22,505 nucleotides of DNA from a virus. Made by a program: the position numbers and the translations under genes. Position 1 is the stretch's first letter. Each line of letters begins with the position of its first letter. Shown piece by piece: positions 16,198 through 21,445 of this stretch. The stretch covers positions 1 through 22,505 of IMG/VR virus record IMGVR_UViG_3300027973_000233; one strand, written 5' to 3'. The notes under the pieces are model-generated. The model was given only the letters and a program-made list of their open reading frames with translations, was not told the origin of the DNA and did no database searches.

Positions 16198-16343
16198 AAA
16201 TTCAGGCGTGCGCGATCCCACCGGACATTTCCAGCATCCACGCACGCCCTCCGGTAGTAAGGCTCCAACTTACACTGCGAGATTTGGCCCATCCGCGTCC
16301 AGATGGCACCTCTCGAATCATATGCTTTAGAACATACCGGCAA
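16194..16343 (-). CDS. Candidate small Cys-containing protein, 49 aa (TTG start)
   Basis: The frame opens after a TAG. The first possible start is TTG at 16343 and a later one is ATG at 16292. It ends at 16194 with a TGA that overlaps the ATG of the 205-aa gene (ATGA), the arrangement typical of this genome. The product has a natural-looking sequence: KAYDSRGAIWTRMGQISQCK, then LEPYYRRACVDAGNVRWDRA, with Cys at 4, 24 and 34 and several Trp and Arg residues. No Shine-Dalgarno site is visible and no family is recognised. The same DNA also carries interleaved inverted repeats, so it may be a regulatory or structured leader instead. A competing 99-aa frame exists but looks less natural. Confidence 0.35.
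   Translation of the reverse strand: MPVCSKAYDSRGAIWTRMGQISQCKLEPYYRRACVDAGNVRWDRARLNL
16205..16255 (-). promoter_or_regulatory. Possible pseudoknot or switching inverted repeats just before the 205-aa gene
   Basis: Two inverted repeats are interleaved. Stem 1 is a six-base pair ACCGGA/TCCGGT (plus-strand 16220-16225 with 16250-16255). Stem 2 is an eight-base pair GGCGTGCG/CGCACGCC (16205-16212 with 16241-16248). In RNA order the arms are 1a, 2a, 1b, 2b, with linkers of 1, 15 and 7 nt, which is an H-type pseudoknot topology or a pair of mutually exclusive hairpins. The last arm ends 7 nt before the ATG at 16197. If folded it would cover the ribosome site of that gene. It also overlaps a possible 49-aa ORF, so coding may explain part of the pattern. 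Confidence 0.3.
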
Positions 16344-16460
16344 CCGCTGATGCTACGCATCAGACGGAAAATCATGGGGCTTTTTGTGAAAAATTTTTCG
16401 GTGATGGAACCCGTCGCATTGTCGTCGCTCCAGCGCCAGGGGTACCCCCCCCGCCCCCCT
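16344..16460. other. Palindrome- and G-tract-rich segment, candidate packaging (cos/pac) site
   Basis: In the 315-nt gap after the small terminase candidate lie a C/G tract (plus strand 16445-16459, C8-G-C6) joined to the ten-base palindrome GGGGTACCCC (16439-16448), a twelve-base palindrome GAAAAATTTTTC (16388-16399) and a hairpin with a seven-base stem, one bulged A and three more pairs (16344-16367, loop TAC). None of these reads as a terminator, because no T-run follows. A position beside terminase genes with symmetric elements is where cos or pac sites are found in many phages. This is inference; no cleavage site can be shown from the sequence. Confidence 0.35.
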
Positions 16461-16511
16461 TTTGATCGACGCACAATCTTCATTATGTTTAATATGTCCA
16501 TCGTCGGTGAC

Positions 16512-17066
16512 CTAAGCGGCGGACATTGAGTGGGTTACATCAATTACGTCGCCATCCGAACGCTTGGAATTAGCGATCAATTCATTAACCGCTGCGGTAT
16601 CGATAGTTAGGCGATGCTCGACGACAGTTGTGGGCACGTCGCCGTTCAAAAGTGCGGCCTTGTCCAAAATAATCCCTAAAGCGACGGATAATCCTACCAA
16701 CTGTGTCGGCTTGATTTCTTGGTGCTCCATCTCGTCGATGCCGCGCTCGATAGTTGATGCGGTCTTATTGGCCAAGCGTTGAAGGCTTGCGGCCATGTGA
16801 GACTTGAATAGAGTTGGCTCGCGTTCAATGAGCCGGTCACGAATGACTGCGATGGTGCTGGTCGAACTGTGAACCTCGCGTGCGATGGCGTGGAGTCCCA
16901 TGCCTTTCTTGATGAGGGTCTCGATGGCCTTGATCTTTTCTGGATCAACCTGGGTGGCTTTAAAGTTCTGGAGATCCTTCCCGCGGGCGAGCTTCTGTTC
17001 GATGGTTAGGAGTGATCCTTCATCAACTCCACCCACCTTCTCCTCGGTTATGCTCTGATCATCCAT
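16512..17066 (-). CDS. Candidate terminase small subunit (HTH protein), 184 aa
   Basis: Residues 43-80 form a helix-turn-helix (EKIKAIETLIKKGMGLHAIA, then REVHSSTSTIAVIRDRLIE). It is followed by a helical region with a TIERGIDEMEHQEIKPTQLVGLSVALGIILDKAALLNGD layout (about 105-143). A K-P-x-x-L-x-x-x-x-G-I-x-x-D-K-x-x-L-L-x-G-like segment of this form is common in small terminases and related phage HTH proteins. The C-terminus is disordered (ELIANSKRSDGDVIDVTH). Upstream of the ATG at 17066 there is no strong Shine-Dalgarno, but a hairpin (17080-17097) sits about 14 nt before the start. As first gene of the packaging module it would bind the packaging site and regulate TerL. A plain DNA-binding regulator is the alternative. 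Confidence 0.55.
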   Translation of the reverse strand: MDDQSITEEKVGGVDEGSLLTIEQKLARGKDLQNFKATQVDPEKIKAIETLIKKGMGLHAIAREVHSSTSTIAVIRDRLIEREPTLFKSHMAASLQRLANKTASTIERGIDEMEHQEIKPTQLVGLSVALGIILDKAALLNGDVPTTVVEHRLTIDTAAVNELIANSKRSDGDVIDVTHSMSAA

Positions 17067-17174
17067 CTTTCTGTTGTAACTCGGGGTTCTTCCCGAGACA
17101 AAAGATTTTTTAAAATAGTGATTGATCCCAGCGATGGGTTATGCATTGTAGAGCGCATCAACCCAATCCTCCCT
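17067..17174. promoter_or_regulatory. Divergent intergenic region with a six-base perfect hairpin
   Basis: This 108-nt stretch separates the minus-strand packaging genes from the plus-strand small-gene cassette, so promoters for both directions are expected here. It contains an inverted repeat CTCGGG/CCCGAG at 17080-17085 and 17092-17097 with a six-nt spacer, close to the small terminase start. An AT-rich run (17105-17117, GATTTTTTAAAAT) could act as a -10 or UP element. A CCCA/TGGG stem with a GCGA loop lies at about 17128-17139. I could not find a -35/-10 pair in good agreement with a sigma70 consensus in either direction, so the exact promoters remain unknown. Confidence 0.4.
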
Positions 17175-17348
17175 ATGAAAAACCCATACGCTACCTCCAA
17201 GAACGCATCACTGGCTGAACTTCGCGCCGCAGCATTTGCAGCGTTTGATGACCACAAGAAGGACATGAAGACTGACGCTGAGTACAAGAAAGCGCACGTC
17301 ATGAATCTCGCCCGCATTCGTCACAACGACAAGGTCAACGTCAAGTAA
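17175..17348 (+). CDS. Small basic helical protein, 57 aa (unknown)
   Basis: The ATG at 17175 begins MKNPYATSKNASLAELRAAA. A GTG at 17118 in the same frame would add 19 residues that look less natural, and no Shine-Dalgarno supports either start. The product is a single long, charged helix (ASLAELRAAAFAAFDDHKKD, then MKTDAEYKKAHVMNLARIRH) with a basic tail. The amphipathic pattern with many K, H and R suggests nucleic acid or protein binding, which is inference. It is the first gene of the plus-strand cassette. No family is recognised. It is followed by a 149-nt gap containing a plausible second promoter. Confidence 0.6.
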   Translation: MKNPYATSKNASLAELRAAAFAAFDDHKKDMKTDAEYKKAHVMNLARIRHNDKVNVK

Positions 17349-17411
17349 TGCACACCGCATGAATTGCGGAGAATGGTGCTCCCAATCGCCGCATTAAAAG
17401 CACACGACTTT

Positions 17412-17497
17412 GTGACAATACCTCGCCAGATATCTACAACTGATGAGGTTTTGTAACATACAAACCAAAGTAAAATAACCCACGAAACCAAAGTACA
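17412..17497 (+). promoter_or_regulatory. Putative sigma70-like promoter with operator-like repeats
   Basis: GTGACA at 17412-17417 is separated by exactly 17 bp from TACAAC at 17435-17440, a fair match to -35 and -10 boxes (5/6 and 4/6). Just downstream, at 17447-17466, there is an inverted repeat GGTTT-T-GTA ACA TAC-AAACC with one bulged T, overlapping the likely start of transcription. An exact direct repeat, AAACCAAAGTA, follows at 17462-17472 and 17485-17495 (23-bp period, about two helix turns), the second copy ending two bases before the ATG of the next gene. This looks like a repressor-controlled promoter. The rest of the 149-nt gap (17349-17411) holds only a CCGCA/TGCGG hairpin, which lacks a T-run. 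Confidence 0.4.
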
Positions 17498-17695
17498 ATG
17501 AGTCACTCCAATGATTTAAAACGCGCCGAGTACCTCGGACGCTTGTTATGCATAACGCGCCTGCTCGACTACGATCTCGAGCTGCTGACTAAGGAGCAGA
17601 TGATTAGCCGCCTGATGGACGGCGCAAAAGCCGGGCGCGAGATCTGGGACGAGCTGATCGAGATGGAGCGCACCGTGCGGGAGGTTACAAAATGA
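17498..17695 (+). CDS. Small helical protein, 65 aa (unknown)
   Basis: First gene after the putative promoter and operator. There is no Shine-Dalgarno before the ATG, which sits just after the second copy of a direct repeat. The protein is alpha-helical throughout: LKRAEYLGRLLCITRLLDYD, then LELLTKEQMISRLMDGAKAGREIWDELIEMERTVREVTK. The charge pattern suggests a helical hairpin. The stop overlaps the next start (ATGA), and a GGAGG site for that gene lies within its last codons, so translation of the cassette is coupled. I do not recognise a family. Regulatory or host-interaction roles are possible but unsupported. Confidence 0.65.
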   Translation: MSHSNDLKRAEYLGRLLCITRLLDYDLELLTKEQMISRLMDGAKAGREIWDELIEMERTVREVTK

Positions 17696-17931
17696 AACCA
17701 ACTGACGACGTTTCCCAATTTCCAGAAAACGGAATGAACACACCAGAAATAGGTGCATTGGGGCGCGAAGTGCTTCGCATTACTGGCGACGGACGCATGA
17801 TTAAGGGCGAGGGTTTGTCCACGGAGGAAGCTACCCAACAGGCGGCAAAGCTGCTAATCCAAGCGTTTGAGCAAGAGATTAAAAAGATGGTGGATGCGCG
17901 CATAGCAGCCATGAAGGAGGCCAGCAAATGA
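17692..17931 (+). CDS. Small two-domain protein, 79 aa (unknown)
   Basis: A canonical GGAGG lies 7 nt before the ATG. The N-terminal half contains a short beta motif, GREVLRITGDGRMIKGEGLS (about 24-43), followed by a helix (TEEATQQAAKLLIQAFEQEIKKMVDARI). The 'E-V-L-R-I-T-x-D-G-R' strand followed by an acidic 'G-L-S-x-x-E-A' helix cap is a recurring pattern in small phage proteins of unknown function. No enzyme motif is present. The start and stop overlap the neighbouring genes (ATGA at both ends), so it is the middle gene of a three-gene coupled block. A helper or regulator of its neighbours is the most I can infer. Confidence 0.7.
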   Translation: MKPTDDVSQFPENGMNTPEIGALGREVLRITGDGRMIKGEGLSTEEATQQAAKLLIQAFEQEIKKMVDARIAAMKEASK

Positions 17932-18191
17932 GCAAACCACATGTAAAGAAAACCACAGAAAACCATGCATTTCCCCACAACATGTCAAAATTAACAATCA
18001 AACTCGCCAAGCAAATTAAGAGCAAAGTCGTGATCGATGATGAGTTTCGTGTGGTGGCGTTAACCTACCGATCTGCCTTGGTTACGTTGCGCAATGTGCT
18101 GCGTAAGCATGGCCGAAAGATTAAAACGGCGTGGTATCACCGCTGGACGGATGGCCAGCACTGCTGCGTGACGCTTCTCATCAAATACTGA
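17928..18191 (+). CDS. Small basic alpha/beta protein, 87 aa (unknown)
   Basis: A GGAGG site lies 7 nt before the ATG, inside the end of the previous gene. After a charged N-terminus (KPHVKKTTENHAF) there is a helix (SKLTIKLAKQIKSKVV), a strand (FRVVALTYR), another basic helix (SALVTLRNVLRKHGRKI) and two strands (TAWYHRWTDGQHCCVTLLIKY). The high Lys/Arg/His content and compact alpha/beta fold suggest nucleic acid binding, by inference only. No family is recognised. A 37-nt gap separates it from the membrane peptide gene. Confidence 0.65.
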   Translation: MSKPHVKKTTENHAFPHNMSKLTIKLAKQIKSKVVIDDEFRVVALTYRSALVTLRNVLRKHGRKIKTAWYHRWTDGQHCCVTLLIKY

Positions 18192-18228
18192 GCACGCAAT
18201 CTCAACCCTAATGTTAACAACCTACGTT

Positions 18229-18345
18229 ATGAAAGACAAAATCATCACATTACTCATGACCTTGGCATTTTCGGCCCTGATTTTGATGCTCTGGCCTGTG
18301 CTGGCGTACATTTTCAAGATCGAAGACAAGGATAACGACCCATAG
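18229..18345 (+). CDS. Small membrane protein, 38 aa
   Basis: ATG at 18229 and TAG ending at 18345 give 38 residues. After KDKI the sequence has one hydrophobic span (ITLLMTLAFSALILMLWPVLAYIF, about 6-29) and an acidic C-terminus (KIEDKDNDP), so it should insert as a single transmembrane helix. No signal peptidase site is convincing. There is no visible Shine-Dalgarno. It is the last gene of the plus-strand cassette, and a strong terminator follows. Possible roles are a small inner-membrane effector (for example superinfection exclusion) or a holin-type peptide. The size is below the usual holin range, so the latter is weak. Confidence 0.6.
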   Translation: MKDKIITLLMTLAFSALILMLWPVLAYIFKIEDKDNDP

Positions 18346-18395
18346 GTAGGCCACCCTGCTTGATTTCCCGCCATTTCCAGCCCGATCTGGCTCAA

Positions 18396-18429
18396 GACCC
18401 CCATAACTCAAATTATGGGGTTCTTTTTT
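18396..18429 (+). terminator. Intrinsic terminator of the plus-strand cassette
   Basis: A perfect eight-base stem CCCCATAA/TTATGGGG (18399-18406 and 18413-18420) with a six-nt loop CTCAAA is followed by TTCTTTTTT. Read on the plus strand this is a good rho-independent terminator and ends the cassette about 50 nt after its last gene. The other side of the stem has no T-run on the minus strand. The 18346-18395 stretch before it shows no gene. Confidence 0.85.
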
Positions 18430-18453
18430 GATTTAAACCACCGATAGTTTACA

Positions 18454-18770
18454 TTAAAACCATTTGATCCAGCCATCCTTGGTTTTTTGGTAGTGGGTCA
18501 GTTTCTCGCAAACATTTGGTAGCGCTCGGCGGGGTATCCGAACACCTTAGACCCTTTCAGCGACTTAAACTCAATCTGGCTAGACGTCACATATAAATGC
18601 TTGTCCACAAACGGCAAAAGGCTCTTTGCATTAAGAAACGCCGGGAGGTTGACGTCACCATCGTAGTAGGCGCGGCCCTTGGCCTGACGGGCGCGCCCAA
18701 GGACACGCATAACGTCGCTCTGCGTAAGCACTCGCCTGCCGTCGGCCTCGCTGCAGCCGCGTGATTTCAA
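18454..18770 (-). pseudogene. Frameshifted and truncated P63C-type phage protein
   Basis: From a TTG at 18770 (a TAG lies 12 nt upstream in frame) 90 codons run to a TGA at 18498. The sequence GRRVLTQSDVMRVLGRARQA, then PAFLNAKSLLPFVDKHL, IEFKSLKGSKVFGYPAE resembles the N-terminal part of P63C-domain proteins, whose core continues with '(I/L)-LPxVC(E/D)'. In the shadow frame the DNA continues LPNVCEKLTHYQKTKDGWIKWF and stops at 18454. So the reading frame that matches the family is lost by one base near 18535, right after 'GYPAE', and both ends are short. Either the gene is decayed, a frameshift is programmed, or there is a sequencing error. P63C proteins have no firm function. The fragment ends about 25 nt before the convergent terminator. 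Confidence 0.5.
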
Positions 18771-18933
18771 ACTGACACACTACCGGTTTTTTGGAGATAA
18801 TCCAAACCAATCATCCCAGGGCGCGCTGCCCCTTCGCCCGTCAGGAGCGAGAGGGGGCAGTAAGCGCCCCTCTGCTTTAGTAGAAGCAGCCCCCTCACAT
18901 AGCCCCCAAAATCATCCTATCGTCATCCTATCG
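18771..18933 (-). other. GC-rich structured spacer with competing stems and 11-bp tandem repeats
   Basis: No convincing gene is seen. At 18850-18896 three stems compete: AGAGGGG/CCCCTCT (18850-18856 with 18867-18873), CTGCTT/AAGCAG (18872-18877 with 18884-18889) and GAGGGGGC/GCCCCCTC (18851-18858 with 18889-18896). A CTGCCCC copy upstream (about 18817) can also pair with GGGGCAG. At 18912-18933 an 11-bp unit (CGATAGGATGA on the minus strand) is repeated twice, plus a third ATCCT core at the stop of the 122-aa gene; on the minus strand each unit gives an ATGA stop-start. A hairpin TTTGGA/TCCAAA lies near 18791-18807. The segment may be a regulatory or attenuating region after the replication operon, or a decayed insertion. 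Confidence 0.4.
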
Positions 18934-19302
18934 TCATCCTCTGAGGTCATGCACGATCTTGGCAAGCGCGTTGTGTTGTTCAACTACCTGACTTAGTACG
19001 CCTTGCAGATGCTTAACCTTGGCCAACGACTCGCGCACCTGGCGCCTAAGGTCGGCCATCTCGCCGGCGATCCTCATCCTCCTGTCATCCTCGGTCTCAA
19101 AGGTCACATGCTCGGCTCCCTGCCAGATGCGGCCGCGGGTAAGAAAGATCAGGTGTCCCTTGTTGCGCAGGTAGTGGAACGTGCGCTGCGCCGTAGGCAA
19201 GTCGCAGCCTGCTTCTGATGCGATAAAAGCAAGTACGGCACTGCGTTCGGGTATGCGATCATGCCGGCGAGGCTCCATTCTGCGGAAAAGGTCACAGGTC
19301 AT
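18934..19302 (-). CDS. Winged-helix / coiled-coil replication-module protein, 122 aa
   Basis: The start overlaps the primase-helicase stop (ATGA). Residues 15-60 (HDRIPERSAVLAFIASEAGCDLPTAQRTFHYLRNKGHLIFLTRGRIW) look like a winged helix-turn-helix with a strand and turn (wing). Residues 73-122 form a coiled coil (RRMRIAGEMADLRRQVRESLAKVKHLQGVLSQVVEQHNALAKIV). A DNA-binding head with a dimerising coil directly after the primase-helicase fits a replication accessory protein or an operon regulator. I do not recognise a named family. Its last codons overlap the tandem repeat downstream. Confidence 0.65.
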   Translation of the reverse strand: MTCDLFRRMEPRRHDRIPERSAVLAFIASEAGCDLPTAQRTFHYLRNKGHLIFLTRGRIWQGAEHVTFETEDDRRMRIAGEMADLRRQVRESLAKVKHLQGVLSQVVEQHNALAKIVHDLRG

Positions 19303-21107
19303 AGCTTGATGGTGGCTGGAATGACGGCCGGCTTAGGCTTGAACATCACCGAAGGTGCGTACTCCCAGCAGATGCCGGCCTGCGAGTGGCGTAGACGAAT
19401 GGCTGATGCCGGGTTACCCATGAGATCCACCATGCCGCTGCGCTTGCCACGCTTAGTCAACGTGAAGGTGAAGGTCGGATCGTCGCCCTGGCGTTGCAGC
19501 ACGCCAACCTCTCGAGACCAGTTGGTGAGATCCGCGGAGCCGGCGCCGGCGTAGGCCAGATCCGACACGGTGCCCTTGGACTGGTCGCCCTTGGGTGGTT
19601 TCGGCATGTGGTGGAGCCAGATCCAGACGCATCCGGTCTCTTTTAAGACTGGATTAAGATGGTTGCGCAGGAATTTGCTCATGAACTTCTGTTCGCTGAT
19701 GTCGTCGCCGGCATAAGACAAGAGCGGATCCGCAATCATCAAATCAGCCTTGTGCTTCACGATGATGGATCTGGCCAACCTAATAAACTCAAGGCCGGTC
19801 TTAACGGTCTCGTCGTAGAACCGGATATTGGTGTTTAGGGTCTCCAGATCTGACTGGTTGTACCGCATCGCATCGATGACGCCGCGGAATGCCTCGGCCA
19901 TGTCGCCCATGTCATTCTCGGCCTGGATGAATGCCACGCGCAGTGGTCTGATTGGTTTTATGCCAAAGAAGTGCCTCCCAAGGCCAAAGGTCAGACCCAA
20001 TTGCATCGCAAACGACGACTTACCGACGCCAGACTGGCCCACAATGGTGAGCGACCCACCGCGGCATAGCCAACGCTTGCCAAGGACATTGTTGGGATCG
20101 TTCTCGGTGTCGTACTCAAGCAATTCCTGCGGTGTGGTAGGATCTGCGATCTCGGACTGATCACGCCAGTCGATCCACTCCTGCCAGGTCGATAGGCCAA
20201 TGTTAAGCGCCACTAGCTTCTGCTCGATGTCGCCGCGCATGATGCCAGGTAACCGGCTGAACCGCGATGGATTCTTGTTGGCCTCGCAGGGATCGTAGTC
20301 GGACAGGTAGTCATACACGATGTCCCGGCGCTCATCAAACTCGGCCTTGTCGGTCGCATCGACGCGCACCCAGGCGTGAAGTGACCGTCCACCGGAGTCG
20401 ATCACCGCGGCGATGGGAAGCTGGCACTGCTGAATGATCTGCATCTGCTCCTCCTTTGGCTTCTCGTCGAACTCGATCAGCACATGCCGGTAGTCGGCGA
20501 CGTTGGCGTCGGATCCGACATATTGGTCAGGCTTCGTCGGGTTAATGCGGATCCAGGCGCCGGCTTCCTTGCCGTCCCAGATGGCGTCAGGGAAACGCTC
20601 AAGCCAGCGCACCTGAGTCATAAATGTACCACTGGCCGATGGAAACCATTTGCCGCGCTCTTCGTCGTGCCGGGCCTCGTTGGTGATACAGATCCAGTCG
20701 GTAGGCAAAAAGACCGTCTCGAGGAATTTCTTAGTGGCCTCATATCCGGTCAGCTCGGTGCTGGGCGCCGCCGCCGCCGCCGGCAATGAGCGCACGATGA
20801 ACTTGCCGGTGGGCGACACGCACGACGGACGACGCACGCTGACATCACCGATCAGATGGCCGGCCGGCTTGTCGTGTGGCTTCTTGATGGCCTCGTCGAT
20901 CTTGTGCTCGAGTTCTCGAGTGCTCCACGGTGGAACGCACTTTGCGTTGTACTCGCCAAGCAACCAGAGCGCATCAATTTTGTTGAGTGAGAAACCATGC
21001 ACCAGCGCGACGGCGACGGTGTAGGTTGTGGAGTGACCGCCTGATCCAGAGATGGCGGGTGGGCAGTGCGCGAGGTACGCTCGAGCACGTTCTAGGATGG
21101 GATTCAT
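19299..21107 (-). CDS. Primase-helicase fusion: PriCT-like, AEP primase and RecA-type ATPase, 602 aa
   Basis: The ATG at 21107 gives 602 residues and starts 7 nt after the upstream stop; a longer in-frame start at 21167 would overlap that gene and add unrelated residues. Residues 1-78 form a PriCT-like domain (ERARAYLAHCPPAISGSGGH, then WSTRELEHKIDEAIK). About 170-300 is an archaeo-eukaryotic primase-like domain: HVLIEFDEK (208-216, acidic E212/D214), SGGRSLHAW (238-246, S and H) and NPSRFSRLPG (279-288). About 345-560 is a RepA/AAA_25-type RecA ATPase with Walker A GQSGVGKSS (357-365) and Walker B KADLMIADPLLSYAGDD (453-469). HHMPKP (499-504) is the sensor region. It would unwind DNA and prime phage replication. 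The gene order and fusion are common in environmental podoviruses. Confidence 0.85.
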   Translation of the reverse strand: MNPILERARAYLAHCPPAISGSGGHSTTYTVAVALVHGFSLNKIDALWLLGEYNAKCVPPWSTRELEHKIDEAIKKPHDKPAGHLIGDVSVRRPSCVSPTGKFIVRSLPAAAAAPSTELTGYEATKKFLETVFLPTDWICITNEARHDEERGKWFPSASGTFMTQVRWLERFPDAIWDGKEAGAWIRINPTKPDQYVGSDANVADYRHVLIEFDEKPKEEQMQIIQQCQLPIAAVIDSGGRSLHAWVRVDATDKAEFDERRDIVYDYLSDYDPCEANKNPSRFSRLPGIMRGDIEQKLVALNIGLSTWQEWIDWRDQSEIADPTTPQELLEYDTENDPNNVLGKRWLCRGGSLTIVGQSGVGKSSFAMQLGLTFGLGRHFFGIKPIRPLRVAFIQAENDMGDMAEAFRGVIDAMRYNQSDLETLNTNIRFYDETVKTGLEFIRLARSIIVKHKADLMIADPLLSYAGDDISEQKFMSKFLRNHLNPVLKETGCVWIWLHHMPKPPKGDQSKGTVSDLAYAGAGSADLTNWSREVGVLQRQGDDPTFTFTLTKRGKRSGMVDLMGNPASAIRLRHSQAGICWEYAPSVMFKPKPAVIPATIKL

Positions 21108-21114
21108 GTGGGAT

Positions 21115-21279
21115 TTATTGTTTGCAGCGATTTCGTAGCTCGCTGCGCAGTGCCTCGACAAAGACAATTGTCTGAGGCGTGATGGGTAATTCTAACAGTT
21201 CGAACGCGGTGTAGCACTGGCCAAGCAGCACACGCTGCTCCTCGATGATATCATTTTTTTCCTTTAAGATATCTTTCAT
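21115..21279 (-). CDS. Small helical protein, 54 aa (unknown)
   Basis: I take ATG at 21279 (MKDILKEKNDIIEEQRVLLG), because a longer in-frame start at 21357 would overlap the previous gene by over 100 nt. It overlaps that gene's end by 29 nt. The product is a helix (KEKNDIIEEQRVLLGQCYTAFELL), a proline turn (PITPQT) and another helix (IVFVEALRSELRNRC). It ends 7 nt before the primase-helicase start. No family is recognised. It could be a small partner of the primase-helicase, by position only. Confidence 0.55.
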   Translation of the reverse strand: MKDILKEKNDIIEEQRVLLGQCYTAFELLELPITPQTIVFVEALRSELRNRCKQ

Positions 21280-21445
21280 CAAATTCTTCGCGGATGCGCT
21301 CCTTGATTTTATTTTTGGTCTTTCGTCCGCGTTGTATCTCTCGGCGCCAGTCTTCACCTGTGATGGTATTGAAAATGTGATCGTAGTTTTCGCGGTAGTG
21401 TTCCGAAAAACAGTTCCGCGGTGAGTCGCCCTTTCCGTTGTTCAT
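21251..21445 (-). CDS. Small basic protein, 64 aa (unknown)
   Basis: The ATG at 21445 overlaps the stop of the beta-helix gene (ATGA). The sequence is polar and basic: NNGKGDSPRNCFSEHYRENYDHIFNTIT, then WRREIQRGRKTKNKIKERIREEFDERYLKGKK. The 'GDSPRNCFSExYRxNYDxIF' start is a pattern I associate with small phage proteins of unknown function in replication regions. The C-terminus is a long basic helix that could bind nucleic acid. No enzymatic motif is present. Confidence 0.65.
   Translation of the reverse strand: MNNGKGDSPRNCFSEHYRENYDHIFNTITGEDWRREIQRGRKTKNKIKERIREEFDERYLKGKK

Noticed and set aside
16209-16330. tRNA-like sequence in the terminase gap
   Set aside because: A GATTCGAG-like T-arm string and a paired end were checked, but no cloverleaf with D-arm, anticodon arm and 7-bp acceptor could be built.
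16202-16501. 99-aa minus-strand frame spanning the terminase gap
   Set aside because: It reads through the G-tract (RRSKGGRGG...) and shows an unnatural mix with few structured elements; the alternative 49-aa frame ends in a proper ATGA overlap and is a better candidate.
17080-17097. Hairpin CTCGGG/CCCGAG as an intrinsic terminator
   Set aside because: The T-rich run follows only after an 8-nt gap on the plus strand, and no plus-strand gene lies before it; on the minus strand no T-run follows. It is more likely a regulatory element.
17118-17174. GTG start giving a longer first gene of the plus-strand cassette
   Set aside because: No ribosome site precedes it, and the added residues are less natural than the MKNPYATS... 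start at 17175.
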